A stretch of DNA of 8,393 nucleotides from Gammaproteobacteria bacterium (GCA_030040235.1 JASHUC010000252.1:1-8393); one strand, 5' to 3'. Positions 1 through 7,204 are shown, counted from the stretch's first letter. The notes: generated by a model from the letters alone, not told the origin. Made by a program: numbers and translations.

Positions 1-643
1 ACGAGAGCGTGGCGGAGAACAACATCGAGAGCCTGCGCTCCGGGGGCGGCAGGCGCCGCAGGATGTAGCGGATGTCGGCGATGAAGCCGAGGTCGAACAT
101 GCGATCCGCCTCATCGAGGACCAGCACCTGGGCGTGCCGCAGGTCGAACACGCGCTGCTTGAAGTAATCGATGATGCGCCCCGGGGTGCCGATCAGCACG
201 TCGAGGCCCTCGGCGATCTGCCGACGCTGCTTGTCGTAGTCAGTGCCGCCGTAGACGACGCCGAGCTTCAGTCCGGTGTGCCCACCTAAGAGCTCGGCGT
301 CGCGGTGAATCTGTACGGCAAGCTCCCGGGTAGGGGCGACGACGAGCGCGCGAATCGAAGTTCGAGCGCGGCCGTGGGAGGCTTGCCGGGTGGCGAGCGC
401 ATGGAACAGCGCGATGAGGAAGGCTGCCGTCTTGCCCGTGCCGGTCTGCGCCTGCCCCGCAACATCCCGCCCGGCCAGCGCGATCGGCAGTGTCTGAGCC
501 TGGATGGGCGTGCAATCGGTGAAGCCGGCGTCGGCGATCCCCTGCATCAGGGCCGGATTGAGCCCCAGCGAATCGAAGCGCCGGATTGCCGTCGGCGCCG
601 CGGCGCTCGACGGAGACGTGAAACTGAGAGGTGTGTCACTCAT
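1..643 (-). CDS. rhlB: ATP-dependent RNA helicase RhlB, C-terminal part outside window
   Basis: DEAD-box RNA helicase that unwinds structured RNA; in E. coli RhlB works with RNase E and PNPase in the cytoplasmic degradosome. The first 214 residues are visible, about half of the usual 420 or so, covering RecA-like domain 1. The motifs appear in order: Q motif with F23 and Q48, motif I AQTGTGKT at 65-72, PTRELA at 104-109, GG at 132-133, TPGR at 153-156, DEAD at 177-180 and SAT at 210-212. The stretch YGGTDYDKQ (131-139) followed by IDYFKQ (158-163) is typical of RhlB rather than RhlE, SrmB or DeaD. The ATG at 643-641 gives a family-like N-terminus, but no clear Shine-Dalgarno stands before it. 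The gene is divergent from trxA-rho, the same arrangement as in E. coli, which supports the symbol. Domain 2 cannot be judged because it lies beyond base 1. Confidence 0.95.
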   Translation of the reverse strand, partial: MSDTPLSFTSPSSAAAPTAIRRFDSLGLNPALMQGIADAGFTDCTPIQAQTLPIALAGRDVAGQAQTGTGKTAAFLIALFHALATRQASHGRARTSIRALVVAPTRELAVQIHRDAELLGGHTGLKLGVVYGGTDYDKQRRQIAEGLDVLIGTPGRIIDYFKQRVFDLRHAQVLVLDEADRMFDLGFIADIRYILRRLPPPERRLSMLFSATLS

Positions 644-780
644 TGATTTAGATCGGATGTCCTGGGTCGTTGAGTTCAGGTGTCGAGATGGCGGCCAAGG
701 CTCGCAAGGGCCGCGTGAAGCCGCGAGATGTGGTCCGGCCGGCCGCGCCTGCGGAAGCGTGACTTTTGCAGGCCAGGCCC

Positions 781-809
781 TTGAAAAGAGGATCCGGAAG
801 CGCTACAAA
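781..809 (+). promoter_or_regulatory. Candidate sigma-70 promoter for trxA-rho
   Basis: TTGAAA (781-786, five of six matches to the -35 consensus) is followed by a 17-base spacer and TACAAA (804-809, four of six matches to the -10 consensus). Transcription would start near 816, giving a leader of about 220 bases before trxA. No other pair in the spacer scored as well by eye. The assignment rests on consensus matching only. Confidence 0.35.
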
Positions 810-950
810 GGTGCTCAAGACAGCGAGACCCGTGCGATGTAGCGCCTCTGGGTCCGCACCTGCCAAATCCAGGCTCTCCTTGAATAGGCTTTAATCGGTA
901 CTCACCTAAGACGTAGTGTAACCGTTTGTCGGGTGCTTCTGGCGCGGCTT

Positions 951-1020
951 TCGCCGTCCCGCCCCTTATCCATCTCCATCCAGGCCTTCGACGCCCTTTC
1001 GAAACCCATTGTTCTCCCTT
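951..1020 (+). promoter_or_regulatory. C-rich, G-poor leader, possible Rho utilisation (rut) site
   Basis: In the 60 bases 961-1020 I count 26 C and 7 G, with many TC and CC dinucleotides and little potential for stable pairing. That is the composition known to load Rho onto RNA. It lies in the untranslated leader directly before the trxA Shine-Dalgarno, in the operon that encodes Rho. E. coli rho is autoregulated through its own leader, so the same role is inferred here. Composition alone does not prove function. Confidence 0.3.
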
Positions 1021-1021
1021 C

Positions 1022-1027
1022 AGGAGG
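1022..1027 (+). promoter_or_regulatory. Strong Shine-Dalgarno that sets the trxA GTG start
   Basis: AGGAGG is a full consensus ribosome binding site with 9 bases to the GTG at 1037. The same frame stays open upstream to about 926, but that extension is not like thioredoxin, so this site decides the start. Confidence 0.85.
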
Positions 1028-1036
1028 TTGAACCGC

Positions 1037-1405
1037 GTGAGTAGTCCGCACATCGTGCACACGACCGATGCCACTTTTAATGAGGACGTTCTCAAGTCCG
1101 ACAAGCCCGTGTTGCTCGACTTCTGGGCCGAGTGGTGCGGCCCCTGCAAGATGATCGCCCCCATCCTCGATGAGCTTGCGACCGAGTATCGGGAGCGTGT
1201 GAAGATCGCGAAGCTGAATATCGACGAGAATCCCCACACGCCCCCCAAGTTCGGGATTCGCGGGATTCCCACTCTGATCCTGTTCAAGAACGGCACCGTG
1301 GAGGCGCAGAAAGTCGGGGCGCTGTCCAAGGCTCAGCTCTCTGCGTTCCTCGAGAACAACCTGAAGGACACGCCGAGCGATGTTCGTCGTGGCGGTGAGC
1401 GATGA
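1037..1405 (+). CDS. trxA: Thioredoxin 1
   Basis: Cytoplasmic thiol-disulfide oxidoreductase that reduces protein disulfides (ribonucleotide reductase, PAPS reductase, methionine sulfoxide reductases) and is recharged by thioredoxin reductase with NADPH. The protein has 122 residues. The active site WCGPC is at 33-37, the buried Asp at 28, the conserved Gly-Ile-Pro-Thr turn with the cis-proline at 78, and the FKNG loop at 83-86. The start is GTG behind a consensus AGGAGG; it aligns with the E. coli N-terminus. The C-terminus runs about 13 residues past the usual end with a charged tail finishing RRGGER. The stop overlaps the rho start as ATGA, so the two genes are translationally coupled and should share a promoter upstream of trxA. 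Confidence 0.97.
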   Translation: MSSPHIVHTTDATFNEDVLKSDKPVLLDFWAEWCGPCKMIAPILDELATEYRERVKIAKLNIDENPHTPPKFGIRGIPTLILFKNGTVEAQKVGALSKAQLSAFLENNLKDTPSDVRRGGER

Positions 1406-2841
1406 GAGGCTATCTGGGTAATCAGGGCCGTAACCGGCCCAAGGGCCCGCGCCACGGGAATCGGGATGGCAATCGCGGCAATGGCCGTCCCAACGACGAG
1501 ATGATGAACGACATCGACGTGTTCGATGGCGGGGACGATGCGGAGGTCATCAGCCCGGCGGAGCTCACACAGTCGCGCAGCTCGATGAATCTCACCGAGC
1601 TCAAGCAAAAGCCGATCAACGAAGTCGTCAAGCTCGCCGAGTCGATGGGGCTCGAGAATCTGGCCCGCTCGCGCAAGCAGGACATCATCTTCTCGATCCT
1701 CAAGGCGCACGCGCGCAACGGCGAGAACATCTACGGCGACGGGGTGCTCGAGATCCTGCAAGACGGATTCGGCTTCCTGCGCTCGGCCGACAGCTCCTAT
1801 CTTGCCGGGCCCGATGACATCTACGTGAGCCCGAGCCAGATCCGGCGCTTCAACCTGCGCACCGGCGACACCATTTCCGGCCTCATCCGTCCGCCCAAGG
1901 ACGGGGAGCGCTACTTCGCGCTGCTCAAGGTAGGCGAGATCAATTTCGACTCTCCGGACAGCTCGCGCAACAAGGTGCTGTTCGAGAACCTGACGCCGCT
2001 TCATCCGACCAAGCGCTTGAAACTCGAGCGCGGCAACGGCTCGACGGAGGATCTGACGGCCCGCACGATCGATCTCGTTGCCCCGATCGGCAAGGGCCAG
2101 CGCGGCCTCATCGTCTCCCCGCCCAAGGCGGGCAAGACGATGCTGCTGCAGAACATCGCGACCTCGATCACCGCGAATCAGCCGGAGGTGTATCTCATCG
2201 TGCTGCTCATCGACGAGCGGCCGGAGGAGGTCACCGAGATGCAGCGCACGGTGAAAGGCGAGGTGGTGTCGAGCACGTTCGATGAGCCCGCCGCGCGCCA
2301 CGTGCAGGTGGCCGAGATGGTCATCGAGAAGGCGAAGCGCCTCGTCGAGCACAAGAAGGACGTGGTGATCCTGCTCGATTCGATCACCCGCCTCGCACGC
2401 GCCTACAACACGGTCGTGCCGTCCTCGGGCAAAGTGCTCACGGGCGGCGTCGATGCCAACGCTCTGCAGCGGCCCAAGCGCTTCTTCGGCGCCGCGCGCA
2501 ACATTGAAGAGGGTGGCAGTCTCACCATTCTTGCCACGGCTCTCATCGACACGGGCTCGAAGATGGATGACGTGATCTACGAGGAGTTCAAGGGCACCGG
2601 CAACTCCGAGATTCACCTCGACCGGCGCATCTCGGAGAAGCGCGTGTTCCCCGCGGTGAACATCAATCGCTCCGGTACGCGCAAGGAGGAGCTGATCACC
2701 GACCCGGGCGAGCTCGCCAAGATGTGGATCCTGCGCAAGCTCCTCCATCCGATGGACGAGCTCGCCGCGATCGAATTCCTGCTCGACAAGATGAAGGACA
2801 CCAAGTCGAATTCGGAATTCTTCGAAGCGATGAAGAGGTAA
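1402..2841 (+). CDS. rho: Transcription termination factor Rho with N-terminal extension
   Basis: Hexameric RNA-dependent ATPase/translocase that ends transcription at rut-bearing RNAs. It has 479 residues against 419 in E. coli. Residues 62-479 align with E. coli Rho almost without gaps: RNP1 GFGFLR (122-127) in the primary RNA site, P-loop PPKAGKT (240-246), catalytic Glu 272, Walker B ending at Asp 326, Q-loop Lys 344, R-loop Lys 387 and arginine finger Arg 427, all present, so the enzyme should be active. Residues 1-61 are extra: a Gly/Asn/Arg-rich basic part (1-31), then an acidic part (32-48). The ATG at 1402 is preferred because it overlaps the trxA stop, whereas Met 62 (base 1585), the E. 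coli-like start, has no ribosome binding site. There is no rhoL-type leader between trxA and rho, so any autoregulation would have to act in the trxA leader. Confidence 0.98.
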   Translation: MRGYLGNQGRNRPKGPRHGNRDGNRGNGRPNDEMMNDIDVFDGGDDAEVISPAELTQSRSSMNLTELKQKPINEVVKLAESMGLENLARSRKQDIIFSILKAHARNGENIYGDGVLEILQDGFGFLRSADSSYLAGPDDIYVSPSQIRRFNLRTGDTISGLIRPPKDGERYFALLKVGEINFDSPDSSRNKVLFENLTPLHPTKRLKLERGNGSTEDLTARTIDLVAPIGKGQRGLIVSPPKAGKTMLLQNIATSITANQPEVYLIVLLIDERPEEVTEMQRTVKGEVVSSTFDEPAARHVQVAEMVIEKAKRLVEHKKDVVILLDSITRLARAYNTVVPSSGKVLTGGVDANALQRPKRFFGAARNIEEGGSLTILATALIDTGSKMDDVIYEEFKGTGNSEIHLDRRISEKRVFPAVNINRSGTRKEELITDPGELAKMWILRKLLHPMDELAAIEFLLDKMKDTKSNSEFFEAMKR

Positions 2842-2848
2842 CGCGAGC

Positions 2849-2869
2849 GCCCGGGCACGCGGCCCGGGC
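2849..2869 (+). other. GC-rich hairpin after rho
   Basis: GCCCGGGC (2849-2856) and GCCCGGGC (2862-2869) can pair across a 5-base loop, 7 bases after the rho stop. No T-run follows, so it is not a canonical intrinsic terminator; it may protect the 3' end. A second palindrome, CCCCGGCCGGGG, sits at 2880-2891. The rest of the 168-base gap to the next gene shows nothing I can name. Confidence 0.3.
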
Positions 2870-3009
2870 AGCCTCGATGCCCCGGCCGGGGGCGCCGCAC
2901 TCGCAGAGTCGCAAACTCGCGAACTCGGTCACACTCGCACGCGGGCATGAATCACGTCTCCTTCCTGCGACGCTAGCGCTCAACCTTGGACCTATTGGAT
3001 GATCCTCGG

Positions 3010-3927
3010 ATGCGTACGAGGGTCTCATCCGGCGTTTGCTGCCTGCTGTGCTCGATCGCCGCCGCGTGCTTGGTGCGGCCTGCTCGCGCCGCCGACGGCT
3101 ACACCGGGCTCGACGCCGATACCGCTCCGAGCGCCTACGCGGGCGCCGATGCGCGTACGACCGCGGACGGCTACGCGCCGCCCGGTGGGATTGCAAGCCC
3201 GATCAGCGATCACTTCGATCTGCTCGCGGCCTACTTTGCCGCAACGGTGCACACGCGGCTGCGGCTCGATCCGCCGGGGATACCGTACGGGGGCACGCCA
3301 CTTTCCGGGGAGAACGACCTGGGGCTCGCGCGCAAGAATCCCGAAGGACTGCTCGAGCTCACCTTCAGAATGCACGAGCGCAATCGCATGCGGGTCGATT
3401 ACTTCCAGCTCGACCGCTCCGGCAACGTGCTGCTCGATCGCACGGTGGTCTTCGGCAGCGAGACGTACGATGCGGGCAACGCCGTGCAGACGACACTCGA
3501 CTGGAAGATGATGGGGTTTACCTACACTCGCGCGCTCATTCAGACGGATCGCTTCGAGCTCGGCGCAGGGCTCGGCGTACATCTGCTCGCGGCCGACGTG
3601 ACCGGTGCCGATCCAGCGCTCATCGAGAGCCACGAGACCTCGCGCGTCGGAGCCGTTCCGACAATCGCGCTCGAGACCATGTGGCGCATCTCGCGCCGCT
3701 TCGCCTTCACGGCCCACGGCCAGTACTTCGGCACGACGATCGATGGAGTCACGGGGTCGCTCGGCGAGTATCACGGCGATTTCCAGTATCGCTGGAGCGC
3801 GCCCTTCGCGATCGGGCTCGGCTACGAGTACATACGCGCGAGCTTCGCGGGGGTCACCGGGACCACCCCGGGCCGTATCACCCTCGCCGCGCAGGGGCCC
3901 GAGGCGTTCATACGCGTCAGTTTCTGA
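3010..3927 (+). CDS. Predicted outer-membrane beta-barrel protein, function unknown
   Basis: I do not recognise the family. With the ATG at 3010 the protein has 305 residues and opens with a clear signal peptide: basic MRTR, a hydrophobic core (about 8-22), then Ala-Arg-Ala before a likely cleavage after residue 27. Cys 20 is not in a good lipobox. Residues 28-60 are low-complexity and rich in Ala, Asp, Gly and Tyr, with ADGY occurring at 28-31 and 52-55. The remainder shows alternating polar/hydrophobic segments rich in Tyr, Phe and Gly, such as the one ending in GLGYEYIRASF, and the chain ends in Phe, the usual signature of a BAM-inserted barrel. An in-frame TTG at 2986 would add eight residues before the basic n-region and is less likely. 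The ribosome binding site is weak. The gene follows rho in the same direction after 168 bases but has no obvious functional link to it, and it meets purD tail to tail. Confidence 0.7.
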   Translation: MRTRVSSGVCCLLCSIAAACLVRPARAADGYTGLDADTAPSAYAGADARTTADGYAPPGGIASPISDHFDLLAAYFAATVHTRLRLDPPGIPYGGTPLSGENDLGLARKNPEGLLELTFRMHERNRMRVDYFQLDRSGNVLLDRTVVFGSETYDAGNAVQTTLDWKMMGFTYTRALIQTDRFELGAGLGVHLLAADVTGADPALIESHETSRVGAVPTIALETMWRISRRFAFTAHGQYFGTTIDGVTGSLGEYHGDFQYRWSAPFAIGLGYEYIRASFAGVTGTTPGRITLAAQGPEAFIRVSF

Positions 3928-5209
3928 GCGCCCGGTGGCCGATGTCGCGACGGTAATGCGCTCCTTCGAAGCGGATGTGCTCGACGGCCGCGTAGGCGGT
4001 CGATAGCGCGGCTTTCAGATCCGCTCCGAGCGCGGTCACGCCGAGCACGCGTCCCCCGTTCGTGACCAGCTTCCCGTCCACCTGCGCCGTGGCGGCGTGA
4101 AACACCTTGACGCCCTTCACGCGCTCGGCGGCCTCGAGTCCGGAGATCACTTTCCCGCGCGCGTACTCGCCCGGATAGCCCCCGCTCGCCATGACGACGC
4201 ACACGCTCGCGAGCGCACTCCACTCGAGCCGCGCGGGACCGAGAGATCCCTTTGCGCTCGCATCGAGCAGCTCGAGGAGATCGTTCTCGAGGCGCGCGAG
4301 GTACGCCTGCGTTTCCGGATCGCCGAAGCGTGCGTTGAACTCGAGCACTCGAGGACCCGAGGCCGTGAGCATGATGCCGGGGTACAGCACGCCTCGATAG
4401 TCGATACCCTCTGCCGCGCAACCCTCGAGAAAGGGCTCGAGTATCCTGCGGCCCGTCTCTGCGAGCTGCGCCTCGCTCAGGAACGGAGTCGGACAGTACG
4501 CGCCCATGCCGCCGGTATTGGGGCCTCGGTCCCCATCGAGCGCGCGCTTGTGATCCTGCGCCGTGGGGAAGAGCTTGGCGCTCACACCGTCGCAGAGCGC
4601 GTGCAGCGAGATCTCGGTGCCTTCGAGGCGCTCCTGGATCACGACGCGCGCGCCGGCCGCACCGAAGGCACGCTCGGTCATGATGAGATCCACGGCGCGC
4701 TCGGCCTCGGCGGGCGTCGCGCAGACCATCACGCCCTTGCCGAGCGCGAGACCGTCGGCCTTCACCACGCTCGCACCGAGCTGCGATGCGAATTTCTTGG
4801 CGGCCGCAGACTCCTCGAAGGTGCGGCCCATCGCCGTGGGGATCCCGTACTTCTCCATGAAGCGTTGCGCGAAGACTTTGGAAGACTCGAAGCGCGCGGC
4901 GCTCGCGCGCGGTCCAAAGATGGCGAGCCCATGCGCTTGGAATAGGTCCACGATGCCGAGCGCGAGCGGATTGTCGGGCCCGACGACCGTCAGGTCGGTT
5001 CGCCTCTCGAGCGCCAGCTTGAGGAGCCCGGTCAGATCCTCGGCGCCGGTGCGCACGCACTCGACCTGGGCGCCGCCTCGTGCGAGCCGCTCCTGCGCGA
5101 TGCCGGCGTTGCCCGGGGCACAGATGAGCTCACTGACGTGGGGCGATTGGGCGAGCTTCCACACGAGGGCGTGCTCGCGCCCGCCTGCTCCTACGACCAG
5201 GATTCTCAT
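3917..5209 (-). CDS. purD: Phosphoribosylamine-glycine ligase (GAR synthetase)
   Basis: Second step of purine synthesis: ligates glycine to 5-phosphoribosylamine using ATP to give glycinamide ribonucleotide, in the cytoplasm. The 430 residues match the family length (E. coli 429). The N-domain opens with the GAGGREHAL nucleotide-fold motif (7-15) and APGNAG (31-36). The ATP-grasp part shows KADGLALGKGV (150-160), the QDHKR loop (218-222), GPNTGGMGAY (229-238) and the metal-binding EFNARFGDPETQ (290-301). The C-domain has GGYPGEY (343-349) and TNGGRVLGV (383-391). All signature motifs are intact. The ATG at 5209 lies one base after the purH stop and has no good Shine-Dalgarno, so translation probably depends on coupling to purH. 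The 3' end overlaps the convergent barrel-protein gene by 11 bases. Confidence 0.98.
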   Translation of the reverse strand: MRILVVGAGGREHALVWKLAQSPHVSELICAPGNAGIAQERLARGGAQVECVRTGAEDLTGLLKLALERRTDLTVVGPDNPLALGIVDLFQAHGLAIFGPRASAARFESSKVFAQRFMEKYGIPTAMGRTFEESAAAKKFASQLGASVVKADGLALGKGVMVCATPAEAERAVDLIMTERAFGAAGARVVIQERLEGTEISLHALCDGVSAKLFPTAQDHKRALDGDRGPNTGGMGAYCPTPFLSEAQLAETGRRILEPFLEGCAAEGIDYRGVLYPGIMLTASGPRVLEFNARFGDPETQAYLARLENDLLELLDASAKGSLGPARLEWSALASVCVVMASGGYPGEYARGKVISGLEAAERVKGVKVFHAATAQVDGKLVTNGGRVLGVTALGADLKAALSTAYAAVEHIRFEGAHYRRDIGHRALRN

Positions 5210-5210
5210 G

Positions 5211-6770
5211 TCAGTGACGGAAGTGGCGCACGCCCGTGAACACCATCGCCATCCCGTGCTCGTCGGCCGCCGCGATCACCTCCGCATCGCGCCGCGAGCC
5301 CCCGGGCTGGACGACGGCTCGGATACCGTACTCGGCGGCCACATCGATGTTGTCGCGAAACGGCAGGAACGCATCCGAGGCCATCACGGCCCCGGCGGTG
5401 GGGAGCCGCTCGTCGGCCGCTTTCATGGCGGCGATGCGGCACGAATAGACGCGACTCATCTGTCCGGCGCCGACGCCGATGGTGGCGCGATCGCGGGCGT
5501 ACACGATCGCATTCGATTTGACGAACTTGCACACGCGCCAGGCGAACTCGAGATCGGCCAGCTGCGCCGGGCTCGGCGAGCGCCGGGTGACAACCTTGAA
5601 AGACGCGCCCGAGGCGGTGTCGCGAGTCTGAACCAGGAGCCCGCCCGTGACGCTGCGATATTCGAGCTCCGTGGTCGGCGCGTTGCGTAAGTCTCCGAGC
5701 GCGAGCACACGGATATCGGGCTTCGAGCCGAACACCGCCAGTGCGTCGGGGGAGAACCCCGGGGCGGCGATCACCTCGGCGAACTGGCGACTGACGATCG
5801 CCTGAGCCACGCGGGCATCGAGCTCGCGGTTGAAGGCGATGATGCCTCCGAATGCCGAGGCGGGGTCGGTGCGATAGGCCGTCTCATACGCCTCGAGTGC
5901 AGCGGCGGCGACGGCCGCGCCGCAGGGATTTGCATGCTTGACGATGACGCAGCAGGGCGCCTCGAACTGGCGGACGCACTCGAGAGCCGTGTCGGCATCC
6001 GCGATATTGTTAAATGAGAGATCCTTGCCCTGCAGCATCTGCGCGGTGGCAATGCTCACCCCGCGCAGCGCCGGGTCCCGGTAAAAGGCGGCCGACTGGT
6101 GCGGGTTCTCGCCATAGCGCAGATCCTGAAGCTTCTGCCACACGAGCGGCAGAGTCGCCGGAAAGCGCTCCGGGGTCGCATGGTGCTGCGTGGCGAGAAA
6201 GCCGGCCACCATCGCATCGTAGCGCGCGGTGTGCGCAAAGGCCTTGGCGGCAAGCTGCGCGCGCATCGTGAGCGTTGTGGCGCCGCCGTGCTCGCGGAGC
6301 TCCTCGACCAGGCGCGGGTAGTCGGCCGGATCGGCAACTGCCGCCACGAACTCGTGATTCTTGGCCGCCGCCCGCAGCATCGCGGGGCCTCCGATGTCGA
6401 TCTGCTCGATGGCTTCGCGATAACGGCAGTCCGGTCGCGCGACCGCCTGGGCGAAGGGATAGAGATTGACGACCAGCAGGTCGATCGGCTCGATGTGATG
6501 GAGCGCCATCGCGGCATCATCGATCCCGCGCCTGCCGAGCAGGCCGCCGTGGATTCGCGGATGCAGGGTCTTGACGCGCCCGTCCATGATCTCCGGAAAT
6601 CCGGTGTACGCGGAGACCTCGCGTACCGCGAGCCCCTGCTCGCAGAGGAGTCGCGCCGTCCCTCCGGTCGAGACGATTTCGATGTCGTGCCGCGCGAGCG
6701 CGCGTGCGAGCTCGACCAGCCCGCTCTTGTCGGAAACCGAGAGCAGCGCGCGTCGGACGGGGATCAACAT
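5211..6770 (-). CDS. purH: Bifunctional AICAR transformylase / IMP cyclohydrolase
   Basis: Catalyses the last two steps of IMP synthesis: formylation of AICAR with 10-formyltetrahydrofolate, then ring closure to IMP. The 519 residues match the family (E. coli 529). The N-terminal MGS-like cyclohydrolase domain shows SVSDKSG (11-17), STGGTARLL (34-42), [10 protein letters not shown] (67-76) and NIDIGGP-like IDIGGP (124-129). The transformylase part shows RYGENPHQ (218-225), KHANPCG (278-284) with the catalytic Lys-His pair, SAFGG (305-309), KFVKSNAIV (415-423), GAGQMSR (434-440) and SDAFLPFRD (465-473). The C-terminus RHFRH is standard. The ATG at 6770 has no Shine-Dalgarno; an in-frame ATT five codons upstream (6785-6783) is a possible alternative start. 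It sits 69 bases after fis and one base before purD, so the three probably form an operon. Confidence 0.98.
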   Translation of the reverse strand: MLIPVRRALLSVSDKSGLVELARALARHDIEIVSTGGTARLLCEQGLAVREVSAYTGFPEIMDGRVKTLHPRIHGGLLGRRGIDDAAMALHHIEPIDLLVVNLYPFAQAVARPDCRYREAIEQIDIGGPAMLRAAAKNHEFVAAVADPADYPRLVEELREHGGATTLTMRAQLAAKAFAHTARYDAMVAGFLATQHHATPERFPATLPLVWQKLQDLRYGENPHQSAAFYRDPALRGVSIATAQMLQGKDLSFNNIADADTALECVRQFEAPCCVIVKHANPCGAAVAAAALEAYETAYRTDPASAFGGIIAFNRELDARVAQAIVSRQFAEVIAAPGFSPDALAVFGSKPDIRVLALGDLRNAPTTELEYRSVTGGLLVQTRDTASGASFKVVTRRSPSPAQLADLEFAWRVCKFVKSNAIVYARDRATIGVGAGQMSRVYSCRIAAMKAADERLPTAGAVMASDAFLPFRDNIDVAAEYGIRAVVQPGGSRRDAEVIAAADEHGMAMVFTGVRHFRH

Positions 6771-6797
6771 GGGATCGGAGGCAATGGCGCGGATGGG

Positions 6798-6803
6798 CTC
6801 CTC
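6798..6803 (-). promoter_or_regulatory. Possible purH ribosome binding site ahead of an in-frame ATT
   Basis: Read on the minus strand, GAGGAG is the only strong Shine-Dalgarno-like sequence in the fis-purH gap. It lies 27 bases before the ATG at 6770, too far to serve it, but 12 bases before the in-frame ATT at 6785. A 12-base spacing is at the long end of what works, so the assignment is tentative. Confidence 0.3.
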
Positions 6804-6820
6804 ACGACCGTTCTGGAGCA

Positions 6821-6836
6821 GCCCCGCGCCGGGGGC
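6821..6836 (-). other. GC hairpin in the fis-purH gap
   Basis: GCCCC and GGGGC (6832-6836 and 6821-6825, read leftward) can pair over a 6-base loop just after the fis stop. No T-run follows, so read-through into purH is expected. The GGGGC arm can alternatively join a pairing that covers the GAGGAG at 6798-6803. Confidence 0.25.
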
Positions 6837-6839
6837 GCC

Positions 6840-7130
6840 TCACACGGCAAGCCCGAGCAGTCGCAGCTTCTTGCGCAGCGTGCCGCGGTTGATGCCGAGG
6901 ATGTATGCCGCACGCACCTGATTGCCCTCGGTGTAGTCGAGAACGGCCTTGAACAGGGGCTCCTCCACTTCGCGCAACACCATATCGTAGAGGTGTGCCG
7001 GGCGATGGCCGTTGAGGCTCGCGAAGTATTCGTTGAGCGCGTGCTCCGCGTGAGTGCGCAGGGGCACCTCCTTGCTGTGCGCTCGGGCGATGAACTCTCT
7101 ACGCGCTCTGCTGGCTCGCTTCGAAGTCAT
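6840..7130 (-). CDS. fis: DNA-binding protein Fis
   Basis: Homodimeric nucleoid protein that bends DNA, shapes chromosome topology and activates rRNA and other growth-phase promoters; E. coli Fis also stimulates site-specific inversion. The protein has 96 residues (E. coli 98). The core from about residue 23 matches Fis, with EYFASLNG (34-41), a LYDMVLREVEEPL helix (48-60) and the DNA-binding helix-turn-helix GINRGTLRKKL (79-89), in which Arg 82, Thr 84, Arg 86 and Lys 87 match the E. coli DNA-contact residues. The ATG at 7130 is chosen because GGGGAG stands 6 bases upstream; a longer frame reaching 7379 runs through the promoter and looks non-coding. The first 20 residues are strongly basic and unlike the E. 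coli N-terminus. fis is followed by purH and purD on the same strand. Fis usually binds its own promoter, but I found no convincing Fis site here. Confidence 0.95.
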   Translation of the reverse strand: MTSKRASRARREFIARAHSKEVPLRTHAEHALNEYFASLNGHRPAHLYDMVLREVEEPLFKAVLDYTEGNQVRAAYILGINRGTLRKKLRLLGLAV

Positions 7131-7136
7131 GTGAGG

Positions 7137-7142
7137 CTCCCC
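7137..7142 (-). promoter_or_regulatory. fis ribosome binding site
   Basis: GGGGAG read on the minus strand, 6 bases before the ATG at 7130. It fixes the start of fis at a 96-residue product and argues against the longer open frame upstream. Confidence 0.6.
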
Positions 7143-7185
7143 GGACGCATCCCACCCCGCGAGCGCGCGTAACTCTCTTTGGCTC

Positions 7186-7204
7186 GTGCGGCTCGGCACC
7201 GCAC
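7186..7204 (-). other. Hairpin in the fis leader
   Basis: GTGCGG and CCGCAC form a 6-bp stem with a 7-base loop (7186-7191 with 7199-7204), between the predicted fis promoter and its start codon. No T-run follows, so it is more likely leader structure than a terminator. Function unknown. Confidence 0.3.

Larger units (their letters stand above)
644..1036. other. Divergent rhlB / trxA intergenic region
   Basis: This 393-base spacer separates the divergent start codons of rhlB and trxA. It holds a candidate trxA-rho promoter (781-809), a C-rich leader (951-1020) and the trxA ribosome binding site (1022-1027). An inverted repeat GCGGCC / GGCCGC lies at 691-696 and 709-714. A 24-codon open frame (688-762, plus strand) has coding-like third positions but only a weak AGG upstream. 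I could not find a convincing promoter for rhlB on the minus strand. Confidence 0.6.

Noticed and set aside
926..1036. N-terminal extension of trxA by 37 codons
   Set aside because: The extension is unlike thioredoxin, and a consensus AGGAGG stands 9 bases before the GTG at 1037.
1333..2748. 471-residue open frame on the minus strand opposite trxA-rho
   Set aside because: It mirrors the strongly conserved rho frame and shows no recognisable motifs; long antisense frames are expected opposite GC-rich coding sequence.
2849..2869. Intrinsic terminator after rho
   Set aside because: The stem is good but no T-run follows, so I list it only as a hairpin.
2986..3009. TTG start for the barrel protein
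   Set aside because: It would place acidic residues before the basic start of the signal peptide; the ATG at 3010 gives a normal one.
3822..5060. 412-residue Arg/Ala-rich frame on the minus strand
   Set aside because: It lies in another frame of purD, which has all its catalytic motifs; the composition is that of a frame-shifted GC-rich gene.
6099..7172. 357-residue plus-strand frame across purH and fis
   Set aside because: Antisense to two clear genes and to the spacer between them, with no motif.
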